A stretch of DNA of 7,215 nucleotides from Candidatus Baldrarchaeota archaeon. Its GTDB lineage: Archaea; Asgardarchaeota; Baldrarchaeia; Baldrarchaeales; DXJG01. The translations under genes were made by a program, and so were the position numbers. Positions 5,711 through 7,215 of this stretch are shown here, piece after piece. Below the pieces are notes generated by a model that made no database searches, was not told the DNA's origin, and worked only from the letters and a program-made list of their open reading frames with translations. How positions within the stretch are numbered: position 1 is the first letter of the stretch; every line of letters starts with the position of its first letter. Location: contig JAUQZC010000019.1 of NCBI GenBank assembly GCA_030587435.1, forward strand, positions 1 to 7,215. The letters are read 5' to 3'.

Positions 5711-6098
5711 TTTTGGATACGAGTGTGCTTGTAGCTTTGCTTCGTGGAGATGAGAGTGTTAAGGAGAAGATTAGGGAATGTGAGGAAAATCGTGAGCCTT
5801 TGAGAACAACTACTGTGTGTGCGTTTGAGCTTTACTATGGGCATATAAGTCTTCGAGGGCTGGAGAACATTTGAAGTTTGTCGAGGAGCTTTTAAAGGCG
5901 CTTGAACTTGTTAATTTTGATGAGAAGATGGCGAGGATATCTGGGGCTGTGTTAGTTGAACTTAGACGTGAAGGACAGATGGTTGATATTAGAGATTTAT
6001 TTATTTCTGCTGCTGCGATAGCTTTGGAGGATAAAATAGCTACTAAAAATATTAGGCACTTTGGAAGAATAAAGAAACTTGAAGTTGAGTTGTGGTAG
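5707..6098 (+). pseudogene. vapC: VapC PIN-domain toxin with a single-base frameshift
   Basis: VapC toxins are Mg-dependent PIN ribonucleases. From GTG 5707 the frame reads VILDTSVLVALLRGDESVKE and on to VCAFELYYG, giving Asp4 and Glu41, then runs off into HISLRGLENI and TGA at 5872-5874. In another frame the sequence continues AYKSSRAGEHLKFVEELLKA, then VDIRDLFISAAA with the last two acidic residues, and ends EVELW at 6098. One added G in the GGG at 5839-5841 joins the halves into a 130-residue protein of normal VapC length with Asp4, Glu41, Asp94 and Asp97 all present. The break is therefore either a very recent inactivation, a sequencing or assembly slip in a G run, or (less likely) a programmed shift. 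The 5' GTGA overlap with vapB is normal. Confidence 0.9.
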
Positions 6099-6198
6099 AT
6101 TGTATATTTTGCTGTGGTATTCTTGTTGGGCGTTATGTTAGATTTATGAGAGTTTTATGTTTGTTTTTGTTTTTCTTGATTGGTAGGTCGATGTATGC
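6096..6198. repeat. Dispersed repeat, copy R2
   Basis: Second copy of the sequence at 3147-3242, about 103 nt, same orientation, with a 9-nt T-rich insertion. It starts at the vapC stop codon (TAG) and ends inside the convergent - strand gene, whose last 20 or so codons and stop it encodes. As with R1, it fills the space between convergent genes, so it may carry transcription end signals for both sides. Confidence 0.8.
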
Positions 6199-6336
6199 TT
6201 TTGCATCGTATAGTTTTCCTTGTAGTTCTCGGTGTTTTCCGCTTTTTCTAACTAGGTGTGGTCCTTCAACTTTTCTTGCGATGTAGATTATCCTTTTCCC
6301 GATTATTCCGTCTCCTGGGCTGGTTAGGATGGTCAT
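6133..6336 (-). CDS. 67-aa protein of unknown function, second gene of an RHH pair
   Basis: I do not recognise this family. The protein opens TILTSPGDGIIGKRIIYIAR and continues KVEGPHLVRKSGKHRELQGK, a basic, probably beta-rich region. It then has LYDAKAYIDLPIKK and a Lys/Asn-rich tail. ATG at 6336 follows the stop of the RHH gene by 1 nt, and GAGGT lies about 10 nt upstream inside that gene, so translation is coupled. The position after an RHH regulator suggests a TA-like partner or effector. However, it lacks the acidic quartet of PIN toxins and any RelE or MazF motif I can see. The last ~20 codons fall in repeat R2, so the C-terminus may have been changed by the rearrangement that spread the repeat. 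The pair is a good candidate for an uncharacterised two-gene unit. Confidence 0.68.
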   Translation of the reverse strand: MTILTSPGDGIIGKRIIYIARKVEGPHLVRKSGKHRELQGKLYDAKAYIDLPIKKNKNKHKTLINLT

Positions 6337-6337
6337 G

Positions 6338-6688
6338 TTATGCAACCTCTACGGTTTCTTCTTTTAGCATTTTTTCAACTGCTTTGAATGCTGTTTCGAT
6401 GTCTATGCCGAGTTGTTCTGCGATTTCGCTTACATAGTGTACTCCTGGGTTGTTGGTTAGGTAGTTGTCGATTAGTTTTATGGCTTCTTCAACGGAGACT
6501 TCTCTTATTTCTATGATTTTTTGGGTTAGTACGTTTTCAAGATAGTGTTTTACGGCTTTTCGTATGAACTCTGATCTTGACCTATAACCTAGCTTTTTTA
6601 CGGCTTTATCGATTTTTTGGAGTTTTGTTTTCTGTAGGCGTACTGGAACGATTACTTGTGTTTTTTCCTTTTTCGTTTTTAGCTCCAT
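6338..6688 (-). CDS. Ribbon-helix-helix regulator with C-terminal winged-helix-like region
   Basis: A 116-residue predicted DNA-binding protein. Residues about 10-52 (TQVIVPVRLQKTKLQKIDKA, then GYRSRSEFIRKAVKHYLE) are a typical RHH (CopG/Arc) fold: a strand that enters the major groove, then two helices. Residues about 65-116 (VSVEEAIKLIDNYL, VHYVSEIAEQLGIDIETAF, KAVEKMLKEETVEV) look like a helix-turn-helix with a final wing strand, an unusual addition to RHH antitoxins. ATG at 6688 is chosen because GTGGTG lies 8 nt upstream; an ATG at 6709 is possible and would add seven residues. It is coupled to the 67-aa gene downstream, with a 1-nt gap. It probably represses its own promoter around 6740, in the region divergent from the gene at 6904. 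Confidence 0.85.
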   Translation of the reverse strand: MELKTKKEKTQVIVPVRLQKTKLQKIDKAVKKLGYRSRSEFIRKAVKHYLENVLTQKIIEIREVSVEEAIKLIDNYLTNNPGVHYVSEIAEQLGIDIETAFKAVEKMLKEETVEVA

Positions 6689-6740
6689 TGTAAGGGCACC
6701 ACGATGCATACCTGTATTCAATGTATGAATTGTATATTGA

Positions 6741-6748
6741 TATTTAAA
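6741..6748 (-). promoter_or_regulatory. Candidate TATA box for the RHH pair
   Basis: TTTAAATA on the - strand lies about 55 nt before the ATG at 6688. It predicts a leader of about 30 nt that contains the GTGGTG ribosome site. The 6710-6903 space is a divergent promoter region shared with the + strand gene at 6904, and RHH proteins commonly bind such regions. Confidence 0.4.
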
Positions 6749-6903
6749 CTAGTTATTTCAAGTTGTTTAATCGTAAGGTATTGTTTGGTTGTGGGAGCTG
6801 TGTTTGAATTTAGGTTTAATTGTTCTAGTTGGTTAGGTGTTTGGTGTTTTGTAGTTATGTTTATTAGTTTTGTTGGGTAGGTAAGGTGTAGGTGTGTGTT
6901 GTT

Positions 6904-7209
6904 ATGGTTTCAGAGGTTAGAATTAGGGTTCCGTTGGATATTTTGTCTTTGGTTTCTGATAGTTTGAAGAATAAGTTGAGTGAGTTGGAGTTGGAAATTA
7001 AGGTTGCTAAGGAACGTATTAGAAGATTTGAGGAAAAATATGGTATGGATTCTGATAGTTTTCTTAGAAAATATGAGGCTGGTAGTTTGGGTGATGATGA
7101 GGATTTTGTAGCGTGGTATGGTGAGTTGATGTTTTTGAAGGAAGCGGAAAGGGAGTATGAGAAGTTGAAAATGGTGATTGAAGATATCCGTAGAGGATTA
7201 TCTAAGTGA
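6904..7209 (+). CDS. Antitoxin-like coiled protein, related to the one at 4306
   Basis: A 101-residue charged helical protein: LKNKLSELELEIKVAKERIR, then RRFEEKYGMDSDSFLRKYEA, then GSLGDDEDFVAWYGELMFL and a final coiled helix. FEEKYGMxxxxF followed by GDDEDFxxW is a cleaner version of the pattern in the 4306 protein (FERKYGxxFEEF, DDYIEW), so the two are distant paralogues. From memory, this pattern marks antitoxin partners of DUF6516 toxins. ATG at 6904 is preferred to GTG at 6892; GGTG occurs about 9 nt upstream. Its stop TGA at 7207-7209 overlaps a GTG at 7206, the expected start of a coupled toxin gene beyond the window. Confidence 0.75.
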   Translation: MVSEVRIRVPLDILSLVSDSLKNKLSELELEIKVAKERIRRFEEKYGMDSDSFLRKYEAGSLGDDEDFVAWYGELMFLKEAEREYEKLKMVIEDIRRGLSK

Positions 7210-7215
7210 GATTTT
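7206..7215 (+). CDS. Possible start of the next gene, cut by the window edge
   Basis: GTG at 7206 overlaps the stop of the antitoxin-like gene (GTGA) and opens V-R-F before the sequence ends. The same overlap joins vapB to vapC in this window. From context a DUF6516-type toxin is expected, but three codons cannot show it. Confidence 0.25.

Noticed and set aside
5839..5874. Programmed ribosomal frameshifting in vapC
   Set aside because: GGG followed by CATATAAG is not a known slippery heptamer, no stimulatory hairpin is evident, and vapC genes are normally read in one frame. A mutation or sequencing slip is simpler.
3147..6198. R1 and R2 as part of a CRISPR array
   Set aside because: There are only two imperfect copies almost 3 kb apart, each about 100 nt, with genes between them. 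No short regular repeat-spacer pattern occurs.
6092..6286. A 64-codon + strand open frame over R2
   Set aside because: It overlaps the end of vapC and is antisense to the coupled 67-aa gene. Its Phe/Cys/Leu-rich product is typical of a shadow frame.

Overview
The window reads as archaeal, most likely from a low-GC thermophilic Thermoproteota or Bathyarchaeia-type genome. Evidence: TATA-like boxes 25-55 nt before several genes, GGTG-type Shine-Dalgarno sites, many GTG/TTG starts, four-base GTGA/ATGA overlaps in gene pairs, and a high density of archaeal toxin-antitoxin (TA) families. The + strand is rich in G and T even where genes lie on the - strand, so a strand-wide base skew is superimposed on codon choice. 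The lineage is inference.

Layout. At 1-1620, two ordinary metabolic or transport genes lie on the - strand: a 62-residue (mature) tautomerase and, downstream of it, a 12-helix MFS transporter. At 1680-2040, a decayed + strand TA pair (UPF0175-like antitoxin, DUF3368 PIN toxin) is cut off 2 nt before the stop of a convergent small membrane protein (2041-2334, -). At 2347-2760 there is mostly non-coding DNA plus an unrecognised 62-codon remnant on the - strand. At 2761-3135 lies a small charged protein of unknown function. At 3147-3417, the start of a - strand VapBC pair is broken by a frameshift and a truncation, and overlaps the first copy of a roughly 100-bp dispersed repeat. At 3492-4150 lies a TnpB (IS200/IS605-type) fossil on the - strand.

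From 4250 to the end the window is a row of short two-gene units. They are: a coiled antitoxin-like protein with a truncated DUF6516 toxin; an intact DUF433-DUF5615 pair; a VapB-VapC pair whose toxin carries a single-base frameshift; a divergently oriented RHH regulator with an unrecognised 67-aa partner, ending in the second copy of the repeat; and, at the right edge, a second antitoxin-like protein related to the one at 4306, with its partner probably starting at the last bases.

Taken together, this is a TA island or graveyard: about seven modules in roughly 5.5 kb, of which only DUF433-DUF5615 and the RHH pair look complete. In the decayed pairs the toxin is truncated or frameshifted, while the antitoxin is sometimes intact (vapB, the 4306 protein). 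The least explained items are the RHH plus 67-aa pair, the 100-bp repeat at two convergent gene ends, and the 2761 gene. All family calls were made from memory of motifs; no database search was run.
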